Positions 12,229 through 24,842 are shown, numbered from the stretch's first letter. The stretch is DNA of 64,000 bases from Gloeopeniophorella convolvens (GCA_022496205.1 WTXD01000072.1:1-64000); one strand, 5' to 3'. Program-made: numbers and translations. The notes: generated by a model not told the origin, from the sequence alone.

Positions 12229-12524
12229 CACTGGGCCGATGCCAAACTCTTTGTCAGGAAAGAGCGTGGAAATGGTCGGAAAAGAGGATAACTATATTCA
12301 CACGCTTTTATTTGAAGTATGTATGAAAATAATTCAACTCCGTTCAGAGTTTTTTGGATGTTTGGCTCATAAGTTAAACTATTCGCGCAAAATACCCTAA
12401 AACTCGAGGAAAACTTTAAACTCTATTTAGGATATTCCATATTCAAAAAGCCTGGATATAGTTATCCTCTTTTCTGGCCATTTCCACGCTCTTTCCCGAC
12501 AAAGAGTTTGGCGTCGGCCCAGTG
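12229..12524. repeat. Inverted repeat, about 70-bp arms
   Basis: The left arm 12229-12298 and the right arm 12455-12524 are near-perfect reverse complements (start cactgggccgatgccaaac; the right arm ends gtttggcgtcggcccagtg; a few mismatches). They are separated by an AT-rich spacer of about 156 bases. The structure could fold into a long hairpin. It may be a small MITE or two inverted ends of a decayed element; no target-site duplication could be identified with confidence. Confidence 0.75.
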
Positions 12525-14903
12525 TACGCACTGTGAAAACAGGTTGGGGCGGATTTCGCCCGTTCGGAATGTCAATTTCGTGTTTTGCCCTGTTTCGGGG
12601 TAAATTATCGGATTGGGACGGTTCGCGGATACATCAAATATGGCATGGAATCTAGCCAAACGAAAAGTGCGGTTTCAACTACGCAAATTTTGATGCTCGA
12701 ACACACGAAATTCGACATCGCGGCAGTTGCCGCGTTAGGTGATCGATGGGGCGCATGCCACTGCGTGCCACAGTCGGCGCCACAGTAGACGTCACTCATA
12801 GCGGTGACTGATTTTCAACTCGACGCACATCTGCCACCTCCACTGAAACCACCACCATGCCCACCTGTTCCCACCCATCAACTAGTTGTGTTGCACTCAA
12901 ACTTGCCCCCGCCGCAATACGCATCGCATGGCAGTGACTGTCCTCTGGGGTGCGCCTAGGCCGAGACTGAGATGAAATACCTGTCGTCATGTCAGAAGTC
13001 GCTGCCACTGCACCCACACATGTGTAGTGCTCCCAGCTCAACATCCCTGCCGCTGCGCCATGACTCGCACAACATACCATACCCGAATGAGGCCACTGAC
13101 GAGCGCCCCGCATCGATGTGCTCGTCAGAACGTGGTACACCCGTTTTGGACGCATATACCGGTACGCGCTATGCCAAAATACTGCTGCACTTTCACTTGT
13201 ATAGCCATCACGGGTTAGTATGGCCCAACCTTTCCGTTGTCAGTGGTACTGACAGCGCATGGCGCAGGTATCATCCACCGTGCACACCAAGTGGCCGCCT
13301 CAGGTGCACGAGTGGATCAAGCGCCTTACGCGCACACTTCGGCACGACCTGAGCGTGACCCAACGTTGAACGCGCAGGGTTTGTTTCAGTGGAAGCAGTG
13401 CAAACACACAGCACATTAGGTTCAACGTGCAGGTGCGCGTGCCACTCCCTCCTGCACTGCTGATGCCAGCACCCGAATCTCCCGCTTCCCCTCCCCAGTA
13501 TACAATTGTCCAGCCTTTGCCTAGTATAGCAGTATTATATGCTGAATACAGTTCTCGTACCATTAGAGTTGGCATGGATTTCACGTGAATTTTGCCTCAA
13601 AGCCAGGATAAATTCGAGTGGATACCAGACGAATGGCATGCACCACGTTTGCCTCGTTTCGATGCAATATTTGCCCAGTGACCATCCGAGAATTTGAGCC
13701 GTGCGAATCGTGCAGAAAACGTTCCAAATTTCGTACCGCATGATTGGCACACTTGCGATGCAATTTTTGGTATGTCCTACGCGAATATCGCTCCGGCCCC
13801 GGTCTAATGTTGCCCCGAAAGAGCCCAAAAGAACGTGCCAAATTCACCCAGGTCTGGTTTCCCAGTGATGTTGGCGGAGTGCCGTGGGCAAATCATCACG
13901 GGATCTCGACCGTTGGTGGCTTCGCTGATGTAATCATTTTGGAAACGCTCTTCGCGCTGATCACCGTGTGGAACTGCCCTCTGCCGCTCTGCGCAGTTCG
14001 GGAATGCAAGGGCTACGCCAAATCCCTTGGACATCGCTGGAAATGAAGTACCTGCTCCATATGCACTAAGCCGCTATTCGATGCAAAGTTGGACGTTCAA
14101 GCGCTCATCGACATCAGACGAGCAGATCGAACTATACACTCAAACGTGGCTAGTACTTCCCTACACTGCTTTCCCGAGCTGCGCCTCGCGTGGTCCGACC
14201 TCAATGAGCCGAAACGAATCCCAAATACTAGTGACGGTCTTGCTTCGCCAGACTGTGAGCTGTCCTCCTCAGCTCTGAAGCGACTGTCCGAATACTGTGT
14301 CCACGGCGGAGTTGCATAGTACTGTTGTTGCGATCTTACAGCAGGATGGTCACGAACGTCGCGATCGTCGCGATCACCGGTGCCAGGTAAGTTGCGCTAC
14401 AATTCGCTTCTATAACCTACACAGACTTTTGTTTTTCTCCGCAGGGAGCTCGTATGCTAGTCTCCGTAGCTGACCTCATCCGATCGAAGAAGACGGTCGT
14501 TCTCCGATACTCGTATGCAATCGTTCTTAATCTCCAGAAGTTGATCTTCGTCCCCAACGCGCATCGAGCTTGGCGACAACTTGGCGATTTGTTGCTCTGC
14601 TTCTATTCTCGGTTCAGCATCACCGCTCTCAAACTCAGCACTCTCAAGGTGTCGACAGTATGGCCATCCATGGAAGCTCGGAACATGTCTTCCGCCCATC
14701 CACCAATCTGTCGGCCTGATGGGTGCCACACCAAGTGACCAACAACGAGGCATGCACCATGCAGCGTACAGTGGCAGCAGTCATCAGCTGAGTGCTGTTC
14801 GTTCTAGCACAGACCCCGGTCCCAGTAGCTTCATCGCTTTCTTTCACGATACAAGCCCGATATTCGTATCCCGGGGACGCAGGAACACCCCACCCCCCTC
14901 TCA
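12525..14903. other. No gene recognised between copies A and B
   Basis: Many short frames, none with a recognisable domain. The last part, from about 14800, is shared with the DNA upstream of copy C: a block around 'gcaggaacaccccaccccc' occurs at about 14880 and 19731. It therefore belongs to the duplicated unit. Confidence 0.5.
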
Positions 14904-16433
14904 ATGTGCTTATCAGAAGACGAATCAGACGTTCCCTGGCCCTGGGGCTCTGTGGTTTTGGGATTTCCCCCGGGCTCTTCTTTCCGTTCGTTATTCCTTC
15001 CGAGTACACTTTCGGCCACATTCCTGGGTGGGTGCTACGCCGATTACTAGGTATCGTCGTACTGATGCTGCCAAGGCATACTCACGTCCCTCATGGTGAT
15101 CGCTTTTTTCATCCTATGGTGAGGTGTCTCTCAATATCGTGGCTCTTTCTCATGTTATCACAGCCAGAAGGGCTTTGGGCAAAAAATCAACATTGGGATG
15201 TTCATTGCAATTGTCACGATGTACATAGTTTCGCTCATTCACTTCGCCACAACCATATTACCCAATCTCCCCTCCGGCGTGGTCTTAACAAGCACCACGT
15301 CGCACCGAATCTTCATCGGCCTTCAACAACGGGCTTCCTTTGGGGGGTGGTCGCAGTATGCCCAAGGTAGCGCCACTCTGATTAACGTATGCTCAGATAT
15401 CAGCTACGAAGAAAAAGTTACTTACGTATCTGGCATGGCCAGGTGACCCTGAGCGATCTCATCGTAATGTGGCGAGCGTAGTTGATATGGGACAGATCTA
15501 GACGAGTCCTCGCATTCTCGGCTGTCTTAATTTTGGCTACTCTAGGTGAGTGCACATCTCATCCTTCCCTGTGCACGTCTCCTAACACAGGCAACGAGAC
15601 AGCCGTCGGCATTTGGAGTACAGAAGCCACTGGGGGGGATCTCTCCACAAGAACTTTTGACCCCCTCAAAGGATGATCAAGCGATCGCCGCGGTCACGTC
15701 TACGGCGACCCTCGTTCTCTGCATTCTCTCACTTGTTTCCAACCTTTCGGCGTTCGTACTAGTGGCATGGAAAGCATGGTGCGGACTATCTAGATTTGCA
15801 ACGCCAAGTGAGAATGATGGATCACCCTTCTATCCAGGTCCCACAGGCGACTGGTCAAACAGTCATCTAATTGCGGAGCGTTCCGAGGTAGCGTAGTCGG
15901 ACGTACGCTTTTCCTACTCCTCGAATGCGGCGCAGTGTATAGCGTGTTATGGGTAAGTGCGTGTCCGGGAGAAGCTTGCTCGCTCAGTCACATTGGCACA
16001 GGCTCTCTACGTAGCTGTGGTCGTCAAAGCACGCCTGGCGGAGGCAGCGAAAACTATCTATGGGCTCTCGATATCACTAATAAACATTGATTCCATATTA
16101 TCAGAGATTATTGTTTATGTTGCAGTGAGTGTATCATACTGTTAGACAAATCCCGCGCTAGACATGCTCATCCTCCAACAGGCCATGTACCCGAGCGCGA
16201 TTCTGCTGATCGCTGCTCTACAGAATGGTGCATACGACGAGGTATCTAATAGTGGGAGCTTGCCTCGCGCTAGTGCCTTTGGTCCTCCCGCCAAAACGTG
16301 TCTTTCAGATCTCCTCGAGGAACTCCCACGGGACAAGCACGCAGCTGGATTTCGGTCTGAGGAAGTGCCAATGGAGAGGGTCATGAACATCAGCTCCGAG
16401 TCATCCCACGATCACCTTCCTGGAGGCTGTTAA
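14904..16433 (+). pseudogene. Seven-helix membrane protein family, copy B (broken)
   Basis: Paralog of copy A with recognisable exons 2-8 and a divergent first exon (ATG 14904, MCLSEDESD..., then TLSATFLGG). Two clear lesions are seen. The codon for the second Trp of MWRAW is TAG at 15479-15481 (copies A, C, E, F have TGG). An extra base in a G run at 15632-15638 (seven G against five in copy C) shifts the frame in exon 5. The first intron is also shrunk to about 25 bases. Exon 3 (FIAIVTMYIVSLIHF), exon 6 (LLLECGAVYSVLW) and the last exon (AMYPSAILLIAALQ to PGGC-stop) remain open. This suggests recent inactivation. Flanking DNA is shared with copies C and D. Confidence 0.8.
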
Positions 16434-17400
16434 TCCACTCCCCAGTTCTACTTAACCTAGATGTGACCCTGGTTATTCTGGCCAGTTGGGACGTACCAGC
16501 GTCCGATCGGGCCAATTTCGATGAATCGTGATATTTGCTCTATTACCCAGCGTCGCCGCCATCAGTTAATATATACAGGTCACTTCGTGTTCTCATGTCA
16601 GAAATTCGAGGATGGTTTCTCCAGGCTCCAATGTTTTCTGAACAGCTCTCTATGTATGTGTCTGCCACGCATACATGCGGCGTCTCAGCGCTCAGCTGGG
16701 GCATCTGGTCTCTATTTGGTTTGGCAGTCTACAGCGTTCTTTGGGCTTGTTGACAGCAAAGTGAGTGCGATCGAACCGCGAGCAACCCGCTGAGCACTGG
16801 CCCATCGCGGACACTCGCCTCCATAAGCCTGTACCCCACCGGCCAACCATCTGATCCAGCGCCCCCTGGGGCTTTTCGCCGTACAACCTTCCCAGTGTTT
16901 ACCTTACAGTGAACAATGATCAGCTTGAGTCGGTCCTTGGATTCGACCTGCTCAAAGGAGTAGAATCTTCGATGTGAGCGCCAACGTGACGACCGCGCGA
17001 CAGTTTATTCATCTCACCGATAATTCCATGTGCACGCAAAGCTGGTGATAGCGCAGAAGCTAAATTCCTCATTCACTTTGAGGAAACTACCGCCACGTTT
17101 CCAAGGCCGGTCTCCGCCAGACGCCCCAGTGTTTGATGGGTGCAGCCTGAACCAAGTCTGCCTCCTACTAGACGAAGCTGGACGCAGTTCTGCTTACCTC
17201 TCCGTCAGGTGTGCCTGAATCTGAAGAGCCTGTAGGTTTGTTCGGGGTGCAAGAGTGGCAAAGGTGTAGCGCGCGTTGGAGTCGCGCGGGCTGTCGCACG
17301 ACGTGCATAAATCGAAGCCCGACACCCGACGTGCACGCGGCGCGCTCGTTTCCCGATTCCGAAGGTGTATCGGACTCGGAATGCTCGAAATTGCACGCAG
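16434..17400 (+). repeat. Downstream flank of copy B, duplicated
   Basis: Shares ordered blocks with the DNA after copies C (21278-21960) and D (24843-25800). These include 'gatatttgctctat' followed by 'atatatacaggt', a 'ctcatgtcag' block, and near the end a GC-rich block at about 17270-17390 that matches 25650-25790. No protein is convincingly encoded. Confidence 0.6.
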
Positions 17401-18485
17401 ACGTCGCAGCCGCCGCGCGGAACCCAGCCCGCTCGCAACGGTGCGGCGATCTTCTGTGGAGCGGCGGTGCGGGGACCAGCACGTTCGCGACAAGGATGCG
17501 GTTGCATCCTGCGTGCAGGGACGTGATCCGGCGGGGTGTGCGGAGAGGGGCGGGGTAGGCACACTGGAGGGACGCGACAAGTGTGCTCGCGGCGGAGCAC
17601 GAGCACGGGGCGCGTGGGAGGCGCGCCGCGCGCGTCCGCGACACGCTACTGGACCACCTGGACGTACCATTCGCGGACGTGTTGCCGAGCCGCAGCGCGG
17701 TTGCGGCGTTGGAGGGGTGCGCAGGCACGGGAGCGGACTTCGCGATGGTTGTGGCTACATCGGTGAACCTGCGCCTCCTTGTCGGCGCCCCGCGTGCCGC
17801 ATACGCCCCGTGCGACGTCGCCACTTGCCGCCACCGCCGCAACTCATACACTCTCGTGCGACGTCGTTACTCCCCACCAACACAGAACGCGAGGGAAGAG
17901 GAGGCAGGAGGAGGTGTGGGGGGAGAAGGCGCCGCGGGAGGCCTGAGGAGGTGCCGTTGCCACTGCGCGTCATGCACGCACCGTGTTACCCCAGTGGCAG
18001 CCATGCCGTCGCAGGGGCGCTGCGACGACAACGACGACGATGCGGTAGCGCGTGCACGCAATTCACGGCACCTGCGACCACATCAAGACGATGCGACCGC
18101 GGTCACCGCGAATTGCGCGCACGCGGGCCCCTGCGCGCCGTGCATGTCGTCGCCCGCCGTCGGCCGGCCATTCGTCTTTGCGCCCCGGTTGGCGTCGTCG
18201 TCGCGCCTGAGGCCCGAGTACTGAGTGGCGAGGTAGAGTGTGCGGCGGTGCCACGTCGTGCTCTAGACGGCGGTGGCGCGGCATAGTAAGCGTGCGATTG
18301 TGCTGGCTGCGGTCGCAGTAAGTCGATACGGTCGTTGCCATTAACACGAATCGCGTGCCCGGCGCGTAGGCACATTGTTACTGGCTCAGCCACTTGTCTT
18401 CACATCGCAGTCGGCATTGTGGTGGTTGCAGGAGGGTGTGTGGGTGTTAGGTGAGGATGTTGTCGCATGGCGGAGTAGGCGGGGG
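17401..18485. other. GC-rich stretch without a supported gene
   Basis: Very GC-rich; long open frames exist on both strands but overlap each other, are Arg-rich in all frames and show no domain or splice pattern. I treat them as composition artefacts. Confidence 0.5.
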
Positions 18486-19183
18486 TACTACGCCGGATCA
18501 GGAAGTGGACACAAATGTTCACTTCCTGGTCGTCTTGGGTTTTTCCTCAATAGAATTTCTTGAAACTTTGCGTATGTTTTCCTTGATGTGTTTTCTATGT
18601 AACTATCAAGTTCTATATTTATTTGTTGAGATCTGAGCGTGCCAGAGCAAAGCCGAAGTCGAGAGAAAAGTGCCCGCAAGGAGTGCGCGCTTGTCACGGA
18701 TTGTCACACTTGCCGGATCATAGATCCGATCTTATCATGAGCCAGAACCCACTGATGCACATTCGCGAACGCGTCGTTCACGCGCTCCGACGGCGGAGCT
18801 TCAATCTCCTCTGTCACGCTTAGAGCCCCTCCGGAGGGAAAGCCCTCACAGATGGTGTTCTACCCATGTGAATGATACAAAACTTGGGGATATAGTAGAT
18901 ATGTATAAGTGTGTTGTGGATACCAAGTTTCATGGCATATAAGCTATTTCTTCCCCTGTTCCTGGAGGATTGGCAGCTGTCCACATCAGTCCCAGAAGTA
19001 CCGATTTCTCTAGCATCATCCGGCAGCTCAATCGGCTTCAAACTTCGCAAGCATGTAGAATGGATCTATTTATTCATTGTATAAAAATATAAACAAATTC
19101 TATGCAGCCATTGCTGCGTGCGGAGTCGATCTTTCCAAAATGTTCACTTCCTGGTCCTGTCCACTTCCTGATCCGGCGTAGTA
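18486..19183. mobile_element. DNA transposon remnant or MITE with perfect terminal inverted repeats
   Basis: The left end 18488-18510 (CTACGCCGGATCAGGAAGTG...) is the exact reverse complement of the right end 19159-19181, and both ends are bounded by TA (18486-18487 and 19182-19183). TA target duplication and short inverted ends point to the Tc1/mariner-pogo superfamily. The unit is about 694 bases, and no transposase with a DDE pattern can be read in it, so it is probably non-autonomous. Near each end lies a second motif, 'atgttcacttcctgg' (18515 and 19140 areas). The interior holds about 300 bases of mixed sequence and AT-rich flanks. It lies in the spacer between copies B and C, which explains part of the larger B-C distance. 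Confidence 0.8.
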
Positions 19184-19755
19184 ATTTGCCCCAGACGGTG
19201 TGGGCATGAGCGGAGCGATCGCCGGCTCTGCGGCCTCCGGCTGGAACCGAGACTACAGCAATTACATTTCGGATATGAGTCATCACTGGAATTGCGTGGC
19301 CCAAGCGTGGCCTCCATAACAAGTGCGTTCGCGCGGGCGCAGTCTCTCCGGGGCAACAAATGCCTTGACAAGCTATCAACGCCCATACATCGAAAGTGTG
19401 GATATCCTGGAAGGTAGCCAATCAGGTGCTCACCAGCAGCGCCTCCGCAGTCACTGAAAAGGTCCAGCGTTGTCTTTGAACCAGCCACCGAACAATTGCA
19501 TCAAGGCGAAGCGCGAACGTGGGAAGCGTGGCTCCGTCTACTTCGCTCATACACCTACATGCATTGGCGAGTGGGGCCGTATGATACTCCGGAATCCTAA
19601 GGCACCGTGCACCATGCTGGGTGCAGCAGCAGCCATCAAGGCTATATGTGCTAGCACAGCTGAGCCTGGTCTCAACGGCTCCATCGCTTTCTTCCGGGAT
19701 ATAAGATCCAATCTTTTGCACCCCGGGAACGCAGGAACACCCCACCCCCCTCTCA
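19184..19755 (+). repeat. Upstream flank of copy C, duplicated
   Basis: 19380-19570 matches 9880-10075 (before A) and 22868-23070 (before D); the part from about 19640 matches the sequence before copy B. No separate gene is recognised. Confidence 0.6.
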
Positions 19756-21277
19756 ATGTGCTCACTGGCAATAGAGGGCGACTTGTCAGACGTTGCCACG
19801 TCCCGGTCCCTGAGCTCCCCTTTCCGTTCGACGTTCCTTCTCAATACACTGTCAGCCACATTCCTCGGTGGGTGCCAGTATGTCGATCAGGTCTCGTCAT
19901 ACTGACGTCCGAGTCGCCAAGGCACACTCACGTCTAGCGGTAATAGCGTTTCTCAACCTCTGGTGAGGTGCCTCTCGGCTACGTAACTCTTTCTCATGTT
20001 ATCGCAGCCAGAAGGGCTTTGGGAAAAGAGTCAATATTGTGACGTTCATTGCAATTGTCACGATGTACATTGTTTCGCTCATTCACTTCGCCGCAACCAC
20101 ATATCCAAATCTCCCCTCCGGCGCGATCTTGACGCGCAGCACGTCGTACTGCCAAATCCTTATCTGCCTTCGACAGACTTCCCTCGGAGAGTGGTTGCAG
20201 TATGCCAAAGGTAGCGCTGCTCTGATTAACGTATGATCAGATATCAGTTACGAATAAAAAGTCACTCACGTATCCGACATGGCCAGGTGACCTTGAGCGA
20301 CCTCATCGTAATGTGGCGCGCGTGGTTGCTTTGGGACAGATCTAGACGAGTTCTCGCCCCCTTAGCTATCTTATTTCTGGCCACTGTAGGTGAGTGTATA
20401 TCCCATTCTTTCCCGTGCACTTCCCGTAACATAAGCAACGAGACAGTTGTCGGCATCTGGAGTACAAAAACCACTTGGGGGATCTCTCCACAATTTGTAC
20501 TTTTCACTGCCTTCTCAACAGATGACCGAGCGCTCTCTGCGGTCACTTCTCCGGTGACCCTCGCTCTCTGCATTCTCTCACTTGTTTCCAACCTTTCGGC
20601 AGTCGTACTAGTGGCATGGAAAGCATGGTGCGGAGTATCTGGGTTTGCAACGCCGAGCGAGAATAATGAATTGCCCCTCTATCCTTAGGTCCCACAGGCG
20701 ACTGGTCAAACAATCATCTAATTGCGGAGCGTTCCGAGGTAGCGTAGCCGGGCGCACACTCGCCCTACTCCTCAAGTGCGGCACAGTGTATAGCGTACTG
20801 TGGGTAAGTGCGTGTCCAAGAGAACCTTGCTCGCTCAGTCACGTTGGCACAGGCTCTCTACGTAGCTGCGGTCGCCAAAGCGGACCCGGTGGCGGGAATT
20901 GGACGTGCTCTCCCTGAACTAACGGAGATAAATTTCGTATTAACGGAAACAATTGTTTATATTGCAGTAAGTGCACCGTACTGTCGGACAAATTCTGTGC
21001 TAGACACACACACACCCTCCAACAGGCCATGCACCCTAACGGGATTCTGCTGATCGCTGCTCTACAGAGGAGTCTATACGAGGCGTTTCACTATGGAAGC
21101 TCGCCTCGCGCTGGTGCCATTGGTCCTCCAACCAAAACGTGCCTCACAGATCTCCTCGAGGAACTCCCATGGGACAAGCACGCAGCTAGATTTCAGCCTG
21201 AGGACTCAGTGCCAATGGAGAGGGTCATGAACATCAGCTCCGATCCATCCCACGACCACCTTCCTGGAGGTTGTTAA
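19756..21277 (+). pseudogene. Seven-helix membrane protein family, copy C (5' end damaged)
   Basis: Closest to copy B. Exons 3 to 8 are fully open and conserved: QKGFGKRVNI and TMYIVSLIHF in exon 3, VTLSDLIVMWRAWLLWD in exon 4, LVSNLSAVVLVAWKAW in exon 5, HRRLVKQ in exon 6, then the final exon ending PGGC-stop. The acceptor of the fourth intron has lost one base (cataag before caacgag), so splicing would shift the frame. Left unspliced, however, the former intron reads through in frame. Exon 2 is one base shorter than in copies A, B, E and F, and intron 1 is only about 32 bases, so the 5' part is unlikely to give the ancestral protein. A shortened product starting inside exon 3 cannot be excluded. 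I call it a decaying copy. Confidence 0.7.
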
Positions 21278-23317
21278 TCCACTCTCCAGTTCTACTTAAC
21301 CCAGATGCGACTCGTATCATTCTGGACTGTTGGGGCATACCGCCATCCGACCAGTTTTTATTGATCTTGATATTTGCTCTATCACCTAGCGTTGTTATCA
21401 TCAGTTCGATATATACAGGTTTTGGTGATTCTATGTCAGGAATGCGAGCATGGTTCCCCCCTCTAATGTTCCTCTAAACAGCTCTCTCCATATGTATCTG
21501 GTGGCACTGCCACGCACACCTGTGACGTCAATACTCAGTACAGCGTTTTCTGAGTTCGTTGATGCCAAAGTGCGTACGACCTGATCGAGTTGGCTTGCCC
21601 GCCATCGACAAGGCAGCAGGATAGCCTGCCACACTCTCTGCGTCGGTTGCCAGTATGGCAGACTATGTGGAGCAGGAACTGCGAGCCTCCAGCCGCGGAT
21701 CGTCGGGCGCCGCTGGCTCATCACGAGCACTCGCCTCCTTACGCCTGCACACTTGTCCGCGTCCCCATTGGCCTACTATCGAGCGTAGCGCGGCCTGGGG
21801 CTTCTCTCCATGCAACCTCCCCTGGGATTTCCCAGCAGAAAACGATGCTCTCGAGTCAGTTTTTGGATCCGATAGGCTGTTCACTAGTAGTAGAGTACAT
21901 ACGCACTTACATCCGAGCACAAAACCAGCTCGAGGGATTCCGTACCAATTAAGGGACCCTTGAACTATTTATTGGCAGTCATGATTATGCGCGTATTGAA
22001 ATTTGACGACTCAGATTGACCAGTTGCCCTGCGATGTCAGAGTTTCGGATCCTCTTACCGGAGATTGCCGTCGGAGCGACAAGTCGGTGTCTGATCGAAT
22101 CACGTGTAGCTGACCTGACTCAGTTGGCGGCATCTGGCACCTTACTCGCCCTCCAAATGACGGCGTAGCGCGGCGTCTAGCTTCATGTTCCAATCCCAAG
22201 AGCCGTCATGTTGCAGCCACCGCACTTAGCCCACCAGCAGAAAGGAGAAGATGTCGCCCTCGTACTTTCGAACATCTCGCACCGGCGACGGAAATCTTTC
22301 CATTCAACGAGTCTGAAACTCTCGATTTGGCTGGCATAGCTAGCTTCGCATGTGGTCTCGGGTGGTCTGTGGTACGTCGCATTTTGGCCGCCGTGTGCGT
22401 AACTGTAAGTCATATGGCCTGCTGAATGATATATACTATCTCTCTGGTTTCCACGCTAGCCTATGACGATGCGCGCGCCTCGTAGTCACCGCCTCTGTCT
22501 CCATGGATGCCACGAAATCGATGGGTGGGTGCTATCGGTGCACAGGCAGCCGCCGAAATGCCGTGCCTTCTTGTAATGTAACCTTGTCCGGCCATGTTCA
22601 TCAGAGTCTAGATGACACCGTCGTTTTGGGGCTTTCCGTGTTCACGAACGGGGGATAGTTGGTGATGGTCGCGATGCATGTAGGCTGAATGAGTGCGTAG
22701 CCTTCATCTCTGCTCAGGGTGTTCGCTCGCTCGCTCTGAGTGTGACATTCTTGTAGCTCTCAGCGAAGGACATCCAGCCTGAGTGCATTACCTTGTGAAG
22801 GCTCCCGAGCAGCGCAGTTGGTGAACAAGTGGGCTCGCACGCGTGTCGCTGGGCACCAAATGACTTGATACGCTGTCAACAATCACGCATCGTGATATGT
22901 GAACGTCCCGAAGATAGCCCATCAGGTTCTCACCAGCAACGCCTCTGCATTCATTAGAGAGTTCCAGCGTTATCTTCGAACCAGCGATCAAACGATTCCA
23001 TCAAGGCGAAGCGGAAATGCGTGAAGCGGCTTCGTCCACTTCGCTCATATGCCTGCATACATCGGTGAGTTGGCTGTTTTACCCCTCGTGTGCTGAGGTT
23101 AGCACGAGGTCGTGTTGGGTTCTCGAATATCCTGTTGAAGTTGCTACACCCTTTATGTAGGGTTCTGTGAGAACATCACGGAAGCCATATGCTTGGGTGG
23201 GGCTTGGGCCAGACACTGATGAATCTCACAGGCCCCATTCCGGCCTATTGTTTCTTCTGAGATAAGATTCCACTTTTATACCAGAAACACAGAACACCCT
23301 CCCACTCTTATCAGCGG
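21278..23317 (+). repeat. Spacer between C and D: downstream block of C then upstream block of D
   Basis: 21278-21960 matches the downstream blocks of copies B and D. From about 21965 the sequence matches the flank of copy A (9130 onward), with a D-specific insertion of about 140 bases near 22310-22450. At 23130-23200 there is a degraded copy of the exon-1 coding stretch of A (compare 'gaagccatatgcttggg' with 'gaagccgtatgcttagg'). Confidence 0.6.
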
Positions 23318-24842
23318 CAATATGTATCAATGGAAAACCCACTGCCTCAACTGTCCCCCCTCTTTCCTTTAAGTCCTCAAAGTACCCTTTCAGCCGCATT
23401 CCTGGGTGGGTGCTACGCCGATTGGGTCTCGCCGTGCTGAAGACCCAAGGCATACTACGTCCTAGCGTGATCGTTTCTTCATCCTCTGGTGAGGTGCCTC
23501 TCCGAGACGCGTAACGCTTTCTATGTTATAACAGCCAGAAGGGCTTCGGGCAGAGAGTCAATATTGGGATGTTCATCGCGATGTCACGATGTACATCATT
23601 TCGCTCATGCACTTGCCGCAACGTATATCCAAATCTCCCCTCCGACGAGGTCTTGATGAGCATTACGTCGCACCGAATCTTTATCAGCTGCCAAACTCCG
23701 AGAGTGGCGCAGTATATGGAAGGTAGCGCTGCTCTGATTAACGTAAGCTCAGTTATCGGCTAAAGAAAAGGCTAGTGATCACACGTATCTGGCATGGCCA
23801 GGTAACCCTGAGCGACCTCATCGTAATGTGGCGTGCGCGGTTAATATGGGACAGATCTAGACGTGTCTTCGCATTCTCAGCTGTCTTGTTTCTGGCCACT
23901 GTAGGTGAGTGCACATCTCATCCTTCCCCATGCACTTCCCATAACATAACAACGAGACAGCCTCGGCATCTGGAGTACGAAAACCACTGGGGGAATCTCC
24001 TCAAGGCTACACCGTGATCTCCAGTACCTACAAAATCCTTACCGAAGGGCACCTGGGTCACGTCCCAGCAACCCTCGTCCTCTCCGTTCTCTCACTTGTT
24101 TCCAACCTTTCGGCATTCGTACTAGTAGCATGGAAAGCCTGGTGCGGAGCTCCTATCTGGGTATTGCAATGTCGAAGGCGAATGATGAATCGCCCCTTCT
24201 ATCTTAGGTCCCACAGGCGACTGGCCAAACAGTCACCTAATTGCGAAGCGTTCCACGGTAACGTGGTCGGGCGCACACTTGCCCTACTCCTAGAGTGCGG
24301 CGCAGTGTACAGCTTGCTCTGGGTAAGTGAGTGTCCAAGAGAAGCTTGCTCCCTCAGTGACATTTGGCATAGGCTCTCTACGTAGCTGTGGTCGTCAAAG
24401 GCTGCCCACTCGAGTGCTCACGTTTGGGAAGTTAGACGAATATGCGCGCTCGGAAGCATAACCCGCATTAATTCCTCATTAACGGAAATTATTGTTTATG
24501 TTGCGGTCAGTGCACCGTACGACAATCATGAGGAATTTCGTGCTAAACACACTCACACCCCAACAGGCTACGTACCCTAGCGCGATTCTGTTGATCGCTG
24601 CCCTACAAAGGAGTGTATATAGCGACGCGTCTCGCTTTGGGGGCTTGCCTCGCGCGGGTGCCATTGGTCCTCCCACCAAAAAGTGTCTTGCAGATCTCCT
24701 CGAGGAACTCTCAGGGGACGAGCACGCAGCTGAGCCACAGCCTGAGGCGTCAATGGAGAGTGTCATAGACATCAGCTCCGAATTTCATCCCACACCGACC
24801 ACCTTCCTGGAGACTGCTAATCCTCTTCGCAATTCTACTTGA
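23318..24842 (+). pseudogene. Seven-helix membrane protein family, copy D (broken)
   Basis: The most decayed plus-strand copy. Exon 3 has lost single bases compared with copy C (for example 'atcgcgatgtcacgatg' against 'attgcaattgtcacgatg', and again in the 'gcacttgccgcaacg' part), which breaks the frame within helix 2. Exon 5 also carries small deletions. Recognisable remains: SDLIVMWRARLIWD (second Trp now Arg), LVSNLSAFVLVAWKAW, HRRLAKQ, LLLECGAVYSLLW and a last exon from ATYPSAILLIAALQ to a stop at 24840-24842 that has a different tail (NPLRNST). The start is uncertain because the 5' exon is altered. No functional product is expected. Confidence 0.75.

Noticed and set aside
14457..15021. 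Minus-strand frames between copies A and B as a gene
   Set aside because: They overlap the duplicated flank and first exon of copy B and show no conserved residues in the copy C counterpart.
17276..18286. A 336-codon plus-strand open frame
   Set aside because: GC-driven, Arg-rich, overlapped by equally long frames on the other strand; no domain, no intron pattern and no counterpart in the related flank of copy D.
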